From contig NZ_LT629734.1 of assembly GCF_900104705.1 (NCBI RefSeq), positions 2,170,001-2,234,000 of the forward strand: a stretch of 64,000 nucleotides of DNA. Direction: 5' to 3'. The notes beneath the pieces were generated by a model, which saw only the letters and a list, made by a program, of their open reading frames with translations, was not told where the DNA came from and ran no database searches. Shown in pieces: positions 49,589 through 57,615 of the stretch. The stretch is from Agrococcus carbonis. GTDB taxonomy: Bacteria; Actinomycetota; Actinomycetes; Actinomycetales; Microbacteriaceae. Numbering within the stretch: the stretch's first letter is position 1; the number at the start of each line of letters is the position of its first letter. A program made the translations under genes and the position numbers.

Positions 49589-50518
49589 ATGCCCGAGACG
49601 AACGAGCCGCTCGCTGTGCTGGGCGCGCGGGAGCTGGCGGCCGCGAGACCTGGAGCGCGACCCGAACGCGACCGGCGACTGACCCGGGTGCGCCGGGGCG
49701 TCTATGCGGTCGAACCGGCCGGGCAGCCCACGCGCGAGGCGCGGTACCTGCTGCGCATCCAGGCCGTCCACGTCTCGCGAGTCCGTCCGGTGTTCGCCCG
49801 TGAGTCGGCGCTCGCGATCCATGGGATCCCCTACGGGCTCGAGCCCGAGTGCGTCTACACCACCGGCGGAGCGCGAACCGCGGGCAGGAAGTCCGGCGTC
49901 GTGCACGCGCCAGCGCCGCTCGGCGAACGGGACATCGTCGCAGTGGGCGACCTTCGCGTCTGCTCGCTCGCCTACGCGTTGGCCGACGTCGCGCGGCGCG
50001 CCGACGCGCTCACCGCCGTCTCCGCGATCGATCAGGCGCTGCGGCTCGAGAGGGTGACGAAGGACGAGGTCCTGGAGGCGCTGGCGCGCCAGTCGAAGCG
50101 CGGTCGGGCGCGCGCCGAGTGGGCGATCGCGTTCGCGGATGCCGCCGCCGAGTCGGTCGGGGAGTCGTGGAGTCGCGTGCGGATCTTCCAGCTCGGCTTC
50201 GCGGCGCCGGCGCTGCAGGTGTGGGTGACGGGGCGCAGCGGCAAGCGGTATCGCGTCGACATGTGCTGGAGGCTCATCGATCGCCGCCCGGTCTACGGGG
50301 AGTTCGACGGGCTCCAGAAGTACGGCGAGCTCGCCCACCAGTCGGGGGCGACGGGAGCGCAGGCGCTCGCGAAGGAGAAGGCTCGGGACGACGACCTCCT
50401 GTTCAGCGGGGATCCTGCGCACTGGATCTGGGCGGACGTCATGTCCCCCGAACGTCTGGACCGCATCCTCACCGCCTACGGCATCCCGCGAGTGCGTCGC
50501 CCGCTGCTTGCGCTCTGA
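49589..50518 (+). CDS. AbiEi/DUF559-like protein (antitoxin-type winged helix with endonuclease-like fold)
   Basis: A 309-residue protein of a type common in actinobacteria. An N-terminal winged-helix-like region (LTRVRRGVYAVEP) recalls AbiEi antitoxins. The C-terminal part reads GESWSRVRIFQLGFAAPALQ, then YRVDMCWRLIDRRPVYGEFD and GLQKYGEL. The Glu...Asp...Glu-x-Asp-Gly pattern is that of Vsr/DUF559 endonuclease-like domains. No toxin partner is encoded beside it. It is bracketed by two copies of a palindrome, 49420-49463 and 50543-50598. Function is unknown; nuclease activity is inference from the fold. ATG 49589 is placed from the start of homology. Confidence 0.82.
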   Translation: MPETNEPLAVLGARELAAARPGARPERDRRLTRVRRGVYAVEPAGQPTREARYLLRIQAVHVSRVRPVFARESALAIHGIPYGLEPECVYTTGGARTAGRKSGVVHAPAPLGERDIVAVGDLRVCSLAYALADVARRADALTAVSAIDQALRLERVTKDEVLEALARQSKRGRARAEWAIAFADAAAESVGESWSRVRIFQLGFAAPALQVWVTGRSGKRYRVDMCWRLIDRRPVYGEFDGLQKYGELAHQSGATGAQALAKEKARDDDLLFSGDPAHWIWADVMSPERLDRILTAYGIPRVRRPLLAL

Positions 50519-50542
50519 ACCGGGCGAGGCGAGGCTCTCGAC

Positions 50543-50598
50543 GACCGCTTCCGCCGAATCCGACCTGGTGCACCGGGTCGGGACGGGTGGAAGGGGTC
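50543..50598. repeat. Palindrome with GGTGCACC centre, right copy
   Basis: GACCGCTTCCGCCGAATCCG then ACCTGGTGCACCGGGTCGGG and ACGGGTGGAAGGGGTC. It aligns with the left copy through TTCCGCCGA, CGACC, GGTGCACC, GGTCG and GTCGACGAG, with mismatches in both arms, so the two have diverged. Confidence 0.8.
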
Positions 50599-50721
50599 GA
50601 CGAGACAGGCCGAGCCGTGCGGGGATGGGCTGGCGACACCACGGGCGGCTGGCGGCGCGATGCGGGCGCCCGCCGCATCGGCGCCCTGGTGGTGCTCAGG
50701 ATCGCCGGGCAGGATCGCGAC

Positions 50722-51195
50722 ATGGAGATCCACGACAACGGACCGCAGCGCAACGCGTTCGACATCGAGACCGCCTCGCGCGAGAACACGAACTACCGCA
50801 CCGTCGCCTGGAGCGGCGCGCACCTGCAGGTGGTGCTCATGTCGATCGAGCCCGGCAGCTCGATCGGCCTCGAGGTGCACTACGGCACCGACCAGTTCAT
50901 CCGCCTCGACGCCGGGCAGGGGCGCGTCGTCATGGGGCCGTCCGAGAAGGATCTGCCCTTCGAGCAGGACATCACCGACGGCTGGAGCGTGCAGGTGCCC
51001 GCCGGCACGTGGCACGACATCATCAACACCGGCAGCGAGCCGCTGAAGCTCTACACGATCTACGCGCCCACGCACCACGCGCAAGGCATCGTGCAGGAGA
51101 CGGCGGCCGACGCCGAGGCCGACGAGGAGGCCGGTCGTGACGAGCCGCCGGCGTTCGCCGAGGAGGTCGACACCAAGGGCGAGGACAAGGCCTAG
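50722..51195 (+). CDS. Cupin-domain protein
   Basis: A 157-residue single-domain cupin. The first motif is in MSIEPGSSIGLEVHYGTDQF and the second in VQVPAGTWHDIINTGSEPLK. The metal ligands appear to be His (EVHYGTDQ), Gln and a late His (WHDI). LKLYTIYAPTHH follows as in mannose-6-phosphate isomerase-like cupins. The last 30 residues are acidic and probably disordered. Start ATG 50722 has AGGA 8 bases upstream. The reaction is not evident; cupins of this size range from isomerases to metal-binding sensors. It is followed by a strong terminator. Confidence 0.9.
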   Translation: MEIHDNGPQRNAFDIETASRENTNYRTVAWSGAHLQVVLMSIEPGSSIGLEVHYGTDQFIRLDAGQGRVVMGPSEKDLPFEQDITDGWSVQVPAGTWHDIINTGSEPLKLYTIYAPTHHAQGIVQETAADAEADEEAGRDEPPAFAEEVDTKGEDKA

Positions 51196-51203
51196 CCTCC
51201 CCG

Positions 51204-51251
51204 CGCACGACGACGCCCGCCGAGCAGCAGCTCGGCGGGCGTCGTCGTGCG
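51204..51251. terminator. Strong hairpin terminator after the cupin gene
   Basis: CGCACGACGACGCCCGCCGAG pairs over 21 bp with its complement around a CAGCAG loop. It lies 8 bases after the stop codon. The 190 bases that follow to 51441 are low-complexity GC-rich sequence with no gene. Confidence 0.88.
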
Positions 51252-51440
51252 GGGGCGGATGCGCGGGGCGGATGCGCGGGGCCGGGCCCCGCCGACCGCC
51301 CGCTCGACGCGTGCTGCGCCCGACCGGTGCGGCTGCGCCCCACCGGTGCGGGCGCGCCAGCACCGCTCGGGCGCAAGCGCACCCGCCGGCGTGCGTCGCG
51401 GTGGCGGATGCGCGGGCTCGGTCAGGAGCCCGCCCGCGGG

Positions 51441-52364
51441 TCAGGCGCGCGAGCCGCGCCCGTCGTCCGCGCTGCCCTCGGGCGCGGCGTCGACATCCGT
51501 GTCCGCGGGGTCGGTCGCGAGGTCGGGGTCGGCGCCGATCACGGTCGTGCCGTCCTCGGCGCCGTCGCTCGCCGTCGGCCGGTCGGCGAGCCGCTCGGCC
51601 GGCCGCTCGTCGGTGTGCGCGCCGGGGTCGCCCGCGCCGGCGCCGAACGCGGCGCGGAGGCCGCTCTCCATCGCGGCGTCCTCGCCGGAGTGCGCCGCCG
51701 CATCCGTGTGCCCGCCCTCGTGGGCGCTCGCGTCGTGCTCGTGGTGGGTCATGCCTGCCTCCTCGGTCGTCGGGGTCGCGGTGCGCGGTGCCGAGGGCTC
51801 GCCCGCGGCCGTCCACGCATCGAAGTCGGGGTCGGTCGGCGGCTCGGGCCGCTCCACGGACTCGGCCGCGAACGCCTCGGTGCCGGAGGCGCCGATGCCT
51901 GCAGCCCCGGGGGAGCCGCTCGCCGCGGAGCCCGCGGCACCCACAGCGGCCGCGCCGCCGAGCACCGCGCCCGTCGCCCGCGGCTCCGCGCCCGAGCCCG
52001 TGCGGGCGCCGGTCGCGACCGCGGGCGCCGTGCCGTGCGCCGGGTCGTCGGAGTCGTCGGTGTCGCCGTCGAGCGGGTTGTCACCGATGAGCGGCGGCCG
52101 CTCCTCGCCGAACTCGCCGCGCCGCTCGAGCACGAAGATCGCGCTCAGCATCGTGATGATCGAGAGGCCGACGAAGATCCAGCCCGCGACCGAGTTCACG
52201 ATCAGGCCGAGCGGATCGGTGACGCGCGTGTAGCTGAGGATCGCGAGCAGCGCGCCGACGCCGACGAGCACGCACGTGAGCACGACGAACCACGTGGGGC
52301 GCGTGCGGCGCGTGGCGATGACGGCGCCCATCACGAGGGCTGCGAGACCGAGCAGGTAGTGCAT
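51441..52364 (-). CDS. Membrane protein with long disordered tail, unknown
   Basis: A 307-residue protein. Three membrane helices lie in the first 80 residues: MHYLLGLAALVMGAVIA, WFVVLTCVLVGVGALLAILS and IFVGLSIITMLSAIFVL. The remaining 220 residues are rich in Ala, Gly, Asp, Pro and Thr with low complexity, and HHEHDASAHEGGHTDAAAHS is a local His-rich stretch. The tail looks disordered and cytosolic. No catalytic or binding motif is recognised. The gene is divergent from the lipoprotein at 52517 and converges with the cupin gene. Confidence 0.75.
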   Translation of the reverse strand: MHYLLGLAALVMGAVIATRRTRPTWFVVLTCVLVGVGALLAILSYTRVTDPLGLIVNSVAGWIFVGLSIITMLSAIFVLERRGEFGEERPPLIGDNPLDGDTDDSDDPAHGTAPAVATGARTGSGAEPRATGAVLGGAAAVGAAGSAASGSPGAAGIGASGTEAFAAESVERPEPPTDPDFDAWTAAGEPSAPRTATPTTEEAGMTHHEHDASAHEGGHTDAAAHSGEDAAMESGLRAAFGAGAGDPGAHTDERPAERLADRPTASDGAEDGTTVIGADPDLATDPADTDVDAAPEGSADDGRGSRA

Positions 52365-52516
52365 GCGGTCAGCCTAGGTGCACGTCCCTCGATGCGCGAC
52401 GGATGGATGGGATCGCCCAGCGGCGGGTCGGTAGCGTCGGCTGCGGCGCCGGGAGACGCACGGCGCCGAGAGCGGGCCGCGACGGATGCGGTGCAGGAGC
52501 GAGCGGGGAGCGCACG

Positions 52517-53296
52517 ATGGCGGGACGAGGGATGGCGGGACCAGCGATGGATGGGGCGGCGCTGGAGCGCTCGGGCATGCTGGGCACCGCGGCAACGAGA
52601 CGGTCTGCGGCACCAGGGCGGTCTGCGGCACCCGGGCGGCTCGCCGCACTGCGCCGCGCTGCGGCGCTCGCCGCGGCACTCGGCGCGACCGTGCTCCTGA
52701 GCGCGTGCATCACGCCGCCGCAGGCGCCCGCGCCCGAGCCGACGGCGCAGTCCGTGCCGACGACGCCGATGCCCGCGACGCCTGCGCCCGCAGCGACGCC
52801 CGACCCGACCGACGAGACCGAGGCGGCCCCGGCCCCGACCGCGGGCGAGCGCGGCGTGCTGGGTCGCGCATCCGTCGACGTGCCCGAGGGCTGGGAGGAG
52901 CAGCGGGGCTCCGACGCCTTCGCGCTGCGCTACTTCTCGGGCGACGGCGCGACCGACCCGCAGCTCTCGCTCGCCGACGGCTTCGGCAGCTTCCACGGGG
53001 CGCGCGCCGCGGTGAGCGTGCTCATCGCCCAGGCGCAGACGCAGCTCGAGGGCTTCACGATCCACTCGCAGGAGGACGTCGAGGTGCCCGGCAGCGCGAG
53101 CGCCGTGCGCGTCGACTTCTCCTACGGCACGCCCGACGACGTCGACGGCGTCTTCGACGGGATGTGGATCACGGCGGTCGACCGCACCGACGGCCACACG
53201 ATCGCGCTCGCCTTCTCGGGCGGCGCGGACGAGGTCGACGACGCCCAGCTCGACGCCGCCGCCGACTCGTTCGAGATGCTGCCGGCGACCCCCTGA
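52517..53296 (+). CDS. Lipoprotein of unknown function
   Basis: A 259-residue protein from ATG 52517, which has GGGGAG 7 bases upstream. The N-terminus has about 60 extra residues before a hydrophobic core and lipobox (LAAALGATVLLSACITPP). Later ATG starts, at 52547 or 52577, may be the real ones. A Pro/Thr-rich linker follows. The C-terminal domain (RASVDVPEGWEEQRGSDAF through FEMLPATP) resembles the small alpha/beta domains found in LpqN-type or MOG1-like lipoproteins. It would sit on the outer membrane face. The role is unknown. Confidence 0.8.
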   Translation: MAGRGMAGPAMDGAALERSGMLGTAATRRSAAPGRSAAPGRLAALRRAAALAAALGATVLLSACITPPQAPAPEPTAQSVPTTPMPATPAPAATPDPTDETEAAPAPTAGERGVLGRASVDVPEGWEEQRGSDAFALRYFSGDGATDPQLSLADGFGSFHGARAAVSVLIAQAQTQLEGFTIHSQEDVEVPGSASAVRVDFSYGTPDDVDGVFDGMWITAVDRTDGHTIALAFSGGADEVDDAQLDAAADSFEMLPATP

Positions 53297-53334
53297 CGCG
53301 ACACGCGAGGGCCCGGCGCGTGGGCGGTCGCGCC

Positions 53335-53340
53335 TACCAT
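53335..53340 (+). promoter_or_regulatory. Candidate -10 element (TACCAT) for the helicase gene
   Basis: TACCAT ends 7 bases before GTG 53348 and no Shine-Dalgarno site is present, which fits a leaderless transcript. Confidence 0.35.
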
Positions 53341-53347
53341 TGAGCGA

Positions 53348-55213
53348 GTGACCAGCCCGACCGCAGCCGCCCATGCCCACGGGCATCCCGGCTCCGGGCA
53401 CGCCGCTCCCGGGGCGCACTCGAGCCACGCGGGAGGCGCCGCCGGGCACGCGGGCATGCACCCCGGCATCGGCTCGTGGGCCGCCGACCAGCTGCCGCCC
53501 GCCTACCCCGAGCGCGCCGCGTGGGGCACCGCCCAGCCGCTGCGCGCCTGGCAGCAGGAGGCGCTCGAGCAGTACTTCCGCACCGAGCCGCGCGACTTCC
53601 TCGCCGCCGCGACGCCCGGCGCCGGCAAGACGACGTTCGCGCTCCGCCTCGCCTCCGAGCTGCTGCGCCGCGGCGCCGTGCACCGCATCACCGTCGTCGC
53701 CCCGACCGAGCACCTCAAGCAGCAGTGGGCCGACGCTGCGCACCGCGCCGGCATCCGGCTCGACCCCGACTTCGCCAACGCCGACGGCGACTACCCGAGG
53801 CAGTACCACGGCGTCGTCGTGACGTACGCGCAGGTCGCGGCCCGCGCATCCGTGCACGAGCGCATCACGCGCAGCGCGCCGAGCCTCGTGATCCTCGACG
53901 AGGTGCACCACGCGGGCGACGCGCTCAGCTGGGGCGAGGCGGTGCTCGAGGCGTTCGGCCCCGCCACCCGGCGGCTCTCGCTCACCGGCACGCCGTTCCG
54001 CAGCGACACCGCGCCCATCCCGTTCGTCGAGTACGTGCGCGACGAGCGCGGCATCCGCCTCTCGCGCACCGACTACGCCTACGGCTACGACGCCGCGCTC
54101 AAGGACCACGTCGTGCGCCCCGTCGTCTTCATGGCCTACGCCGGCACGATGCAGTGGCGCACGTCGATGGGCGACGAGATGAAGGCGACGCTCGGCCACG
54201 GCGACACGAAGGACATCACGAACGGTGCCTGGCGCACCGCCCTCGACCCCGGCGGCGAGTGGATCCAGCAGGTGCTGCGCTCAGCCGACGTGCGGCTCAC
54301 GCACGTGCGGCAGACGGTGCCGGATGCGGGGGGCCTGGTGATCGCGACCGACCAGGCCCAGGCGAGGCAGTACGCGCAGATCCTGCGCGGCATCACCGGG
54401 CACGAACCGACGGTCGTGCTCTCGGACGACGCCGGCGCATCCGACCGCATCGACGCCTTCTCGAAGGGCGACTCGCGCTGGATGGTGGCGGTGCGGATGG
54501 TGTCGGAGGGCGTCGACGTGCCGCGCCTCGCGGTGGGCGTGTACGCGACGAGCTCGGCGACGCCGCTGTTCTTCGCGCAGGTGATCGGGCGCTTCGTGCG
54601 CTCGCGGAAGCGCGGCGAGATCGCGACCGTCTTCCTGCCGAGCGTGCCGCCGCTGCTGACGCTCGCGGCCGAGCTCGAGCGGCAGCGCGACCACGCGCTC
54701 GACCGGGAGCAGGCCGACGACCAGCTGCTCGACGACGACCTGATGGCCGAGGCCGAGCGGGGCGACCGCGAGGAGCGCGAGCCGTCGCCGTTCACGTGGG
54801 AGCCGATGGAGTCGAGCGCGACGTTCGACCGCGTGCTCTTCGGCGACGCCGAGTTCGGGCAGCTCGTCGAGCCCGCGACCGACGAGGAGCTCGACTTCAT
54901 CGGCATCCCGGGGCTGCTCGACGCCGAGTCGGTCTCCGACCTGCTCAAGCGCCGGCACGCGCGCCAGGCGGCCCGCATCCGCGAGCGGCCGCCGGCCGAG
55001 GCGGCGCCGGAGCCGCTCTACCGCAACATGCGCGAGGAGCGGCAGCTGCTCAACTCGCTCGTCGCGATCGTCGCGAAGCGGCGCGGCGAGGCGCACGCCC
55101 TCGTGCACGCCGAGACGCGGCGCGTGTGCGGCGGCCCGCCCGTGGCGCAGGCGTCGATGCAGCAGCTGCGCGACCGCATCCACTACCTGCGGCGGGTCAT
55201 CGACCGCCGCTGA
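53348..55213 (+). CDS. Superfamily 2 DEAD/DEAH-box helicase with histidine-rich N-terminus
   Basis: A 621-residue helicase. AAATPGAGKTTFALRLASEL is motif I, VILDEVHHAGD motif II (DEVH) and LSLTGTPFRSD motif III. MVSEGVDVPRLAVGVYATSS and FFAQVIGRFVRSRK are motifs V and VI. The core resembles the restriction-enzyme-like helicases of actinobacteria (COG1061-like). The first 40 residues are unusual: about nine His among Gly, Ala and Ser (HAHGHPGSGHAAPGAHSSHA). This could bind metal. The C-terminal 150 residues (DFIGIPGLLDAESV and below) are family-specific. It acts on nucleic acid; its role is not known. Confidence 0.92.
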   Translation: MTSPTAAAHAHGHPGSGHAAPGAHSSHAGGAAGHAGMHPGIGSWAADQLPPAYPERAAWGTAQPLRAWQQEALEQYFRTEPRDFLAAATPGAGKTTFALRLASELLRRGAVHRITVVAPTEHLKQQWADAAHRAGIRLDPDFANADGDYPRQYHGVVVTYAQVAARASVHERITRSAPSLVILDEVHHAGDALSWGEAVLEAFGPATRRLSLTGTPFRSDTAPIPFVEYVRDERGIRLSRTDYAYGYDAALKDHVVRPVVFMAYAGTMQWRTSMGDEMKATLGHGDTKDITNGAWRTALDPGGEWIQQVLRSADVRLTHVRQTVPDAGGLVIATDQAQARQYAQILRGITGHEPTVVLSDDAGASDRIDAFSKGDSRWMVAVRMVSEGVDVPRLAVGVYATSSATPLFFAQVIGRFVRSRKRGEIATVFLPSVPPLLTLAAELERQRDHALDREQADDQLLDDDLMAEAERGDREEREPSPFTWEPMESSATFDRVLFGDAEFGQLVEPATDEELDFIGIPGLLDAESVSDLLKRRHARQAARIRERPPAEAAPEPLYRNMREERQLLNSLVAIVAKRRGEAHALVHAETRRVCGGPPVAQASMQQLRDRIHYLRRVIDRR

Positions 55214-55240
55214 CCGCGAGGCGCCGCGAGCCGGGCGCGC

Positions 55241-55903
55241 TCAGCCCTCGACGACGGGGCGCGCGAGGCTGATCGCGACGGCGCGGGCGTGCTCGATGTG
55301 GTCGCGCATGACCCGCTCGGCGAGGTCGGCGTCGCCCGAGAGCACGGCCTCGCACACCGCGCGGTGCTCGTCGGCGGCGTGGCCGCTGCGGCCCGGCTGC
55401 TCGGTCGTCAGCTCGCGGTAGCGGTCGACGTGCGCGCGCACGATGTGCAGCAGGCTCGCGGCGAGCTCGTTGCCGCTCATCTCGCGCAGGTGGTCGTGGA
55501 ACGCTGCCCCGATCCGCACGACCTCGAGGTAGTCGTCGCGCAGCCGATCCATGAGCGACACCTGCCGCAGCAGGATCTGCTCGTCGGCGGGGGTGACGCG
55601 CTTCGCGGCGTCGGCGGCGATGAGCCCCTCGAGGCGGGCGCGCACGTCGTAGACGTGCTCGAGCTCCTCGAGCGAGACGGGCGCCACGATCGTGCGGTTC
55701 GACGGCAGCTTCACCGCGAGCCCCTCGGCCGTGAGCGTCGCGAGCGCCTCGCGCACCGGGGTGCGGGACATGCCGAGCTGATCGGCGAGCTCGGGGGCGG
55801 AGAGCACCGAGCCGGGCGCGAGCGAGCGGTCGACGATGCCGGCCCGGATCCGGTCGTACGCGACGGATCGGCCCTCCCGTCGTCCTCGACCAGCGGCGTC
55901 CAC
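55241..55903 (-). CDS. GntR-family (FCD/FadR subgroup) transcriptional regulator
   Basis: A 220-residue regulator. The winged helix is at residues about 13-75: SVAYDRIRAGIVDRSLAPGS, then LADQLGMSRTPVREALATL and GLAVKLPSNRTIVAPV. The FCD domain follows, with EHVYDVRARLEGLIAADAAK and the metal-binding His/Asp residues in GAAFHDHLREMSGN and HRAVCEAVLSGDADLAERVM. Such proteins respond to carboxylates or similar metabolites. It is divergent from the tctCBA-prpD-prpB operon, and a GntR-like palindrome lies in between, so it should repress that operon and itself. GTG 55903 is the only good start. Confidence 0.92.
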   Translation of the reverse strand: MDAAGRGRREGRSVAYDRIRAGIVDRSLAPGSVLSAPELADQLGMSRTPVREALATLTAEGLAVKLPSNRTIVAPVSLEELEHVYDVRARLEGLIAADAAKRVTPADEQILLRQVSLMDRLRDDYLEVVRIGAAFHDHLREMSGNELAASLLHIVRAHVDRYRELTTEQPGRSGHAADEHRAVCEAVLSGDADLAERVMRDHIEHARAVAISLARPVVEG

Positions 55904-55934
55904 GAGGTCATCATGGCACAGGGTTCGCCAAAGT

Positions 55935-55956
55935 GGATATCTGTATGCAAGTATCC
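55935..55956. promoter_or_regulatory. Candidate GntR operator
   Basis: A 22-base imperfect palindrome has arms GGATA and TATCC around TCTGTATGCAAG; 16 of 22 positions are symmetric. It lies 32 bases upstream of the regulator GTG and 52 bases upstream of tctC GTG. Confidence 0.6.
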
Positions 55957-56007
55957 CTCCAGCGGCGCATCGAGGCGCCGCACACAGCGAGTCACGAGGG
56001 AGTGAAC

Positions 56008-57030
56008 GTGAAGCAGCACGTCAAGATCGCCGCGGTCGTCGCGGCAGTCGGCATGGCGCTGGTGGGCTGCACCACCGCCAACCAGGCGCCCAGCACCGGC
56101 AGCGAGGCGCCCGGCGACGGCACGGCCGAGGTGCAGAGCCTCGGGCGCGTCGAGATCATCGCCCCCGCGAACCCCGGCTCGGGCTGGGACCAGACCGCTC
56201 GTGCGCTCAGCGGCACGCTCGAGTCGACCGAGCTCGCGAGCGCGGTCACCGTCACCAACGTGCCCGGCGCATCCGGCACCGTCGCGCTCGCGCAGATGGC
56301 GGGCAACCCCGGCCGCGACGGCGTGCTCATGGCCTCGGGCCTCGCGATGATGAGCGGCGTGCTCACCAACGACACCGGCGTGAGCCTCGACGACATCACC
56401 CCCATCGCGCGCCTCATCGGCGAGGCCGAGGTCATCGTCGTGCCGGCCGAGTCCGAGTTCGAGACCATCGACGACCTGCTCGCCGCGATCGCCGAGGACC
56501 CCGCGGGCGTGCCGATCGCCGGCGGCTCGGCGGGCAGCGCCGACCACGTCTTCCTCGGCCTCCTCGCCGAGGCGTACGACATCGACCCGAGCGCGCTCAA
56601 CTACGTGCCCTACTCGGGCGGCGGCGAGGCGACGACCGCGCTGCTCGGCAACCAGGTGAGCGCCGGCATCTCGGGCATCGGCGAGTTCCGCCAGCAGATC
56701 GAGACCGGCGAGCTGCGCGGCCTGCTGCTCTCGACCGCCGAGCCGATCGAGGGCCTCGACATCCCGACGGTCACCGACATCGACCAGCCCGACCTCGAGT
56801 TCGCCAACTGGCGCTCGATCATGGCGCCCGGCGGCATCGACGACAGCCTGCGCCAGCAGTACGTCGACGTCATCACCGAGGCAGCCGCATCCGACGCGTG
56901 GGCCGAGCAGCTCGAGACCAACGACTGGGACGACCTGTTCCTCGCGGGCGACGAGTTCGGCGACTGGCTCACGAGCGAGAACGAGCGCGTCGAGGGCGTG
57001 CTCTCGCAGCTGGGCCTCGTCGTCCAGTGA
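56008..57030 (+). CDS. tctC: Tripartite tricarboxylate transporter solute-binding lipoprotein
   Basis: A 340-residue TctC/Bug-type receptor. VKQHVKIAAVVAAVGMALVG with the Cys that follows is a lipoprotein signal. IIAPANPGSGWDQTARALSG is the ligand-binding loop of the family, VTNVPGASGTVALAQMAGN the second signature, and VPIAGGSAGSADHVF fits too. It binds a di- or tricarboxylate outside the membrane and passes it to TctA/B. GTG 56008 has GAGGGAG 6 bases upstream. It is the first gene of the operon and its TGA overlaps the next GTG. Confidence 0.93.
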   Translation: MKQHVKIAAVVAAVGMALVGCTTANQAPSTGSEAPGDGTAEVQSLGRVEIIAPANPGSGWDQTARALSGTLESTELASAVTVTNVPGASGTVALAQMAGNPGRDGVLMASGLAMMSGVLTNDTGVSLDDITPIARLIGEAEVIVVPAESEFETIDDLLAAIAEDPAGVPIAGGSAGSADHVFLGLLAEAYDIDPSALNYVPYSGGGEATTALLGNQVSAGISGIGEFRQQIETGELRGLLLSTAEPIEGLDIPTVTDIDQPDLEFANWRSIMAPGGIDDSLRQQYVDVITEAAASDAWAEQLETNDWDDLFLAGDEFGDWLTSENERVEGVLSQLGLVVQ

Positions 57031-57581
57031 CGACCCACGACCCCCTCGCCCCGGAGTCGGCCGCACCCGCGGCCGGCCCCGGGGCGGGCCCGTCCGCCGG
57101 CACCCGCCGCTGGCCAGAGCTGCTGCTCGCGGTCGCCGTCCTCGCCACCGGAGCGGTCACCATCATCGATGGGATGGGTCAGCCCGCGTCGCGCTCGGCC
57201 TCGGGCCTCGGCGCGGGCCAGTTCCCGATCATCGTGGGCACCCTCACGGCCGTGCTCGGCGCGATCCTGCTCGTGCAGGTGCTGCGCGGGCGCCTCGGGC
57301 ACCCCGACGCCGCCGAGGGCGACGTCGACGTCACGCGCGTGCGCTGGTGGCAGCTCGCGCTCGCCGCCGCCGCGATGGTCGGCTTCGCGCTCACCGTCGA
57401 CGTGCTCGGCTACCCGATCGCCGCCGCCGCGACGTTCGTCGCCGTCGCCGCCGCGACGGGCGCCCGCCGCTGGCTCGTCATGACCGCCACGGCGATCGTG
57501 CTCTCGCTCGGCATCTTCTACCTCTTCACGCTCGCGCTGCGCATCCAGCTGCCCGCGGGCCTCCTGGCCGGGATCCTCTGA
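57027..57581 (+). CDS. tctB: Tripartite tricarboxylate transporter small permease subunit
   Basis: A 184-residue membrane protein starting at GTG in the overlap GTGA with tctC. Four helices are visible: [51 protein letters not shown] and the last, [32 protein letters not shown] is the family signature after the first helix. TctB supports TctA in sodium- or proton-driven uptake. Its stop lies 34 bases before tctA. Confidence 0.9.
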   Translation: MTTHDPLAPESAAPAAGPGAGPSAGTRRWPELLLAVAVLATGAVTIIDGMGQPASRSASGLGAGQFPIIVGTLTAVLGAILLVQVLRGRLGHPDAAEGDVDVTRVRWWQLALAAAAMVGFALTVDVLGYPIAAAATFVAVAAATGARRWLVMTATAIVLSLGIFYLFTLALRIQLPAGLLAGIL

Positions 57582-57615
57582 TGATCCCCGACCCCCAGAC
57601 TGCGGGAGTGCTCTG

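Noticed and set aside
44962..49803. Very long open frame on the plus strand, opposite hrpA
   Set aside because: The translation is Arg/Ala-rich without any domain and mirrors hrpA codons; it is a shadow frame of high-GC DNA.
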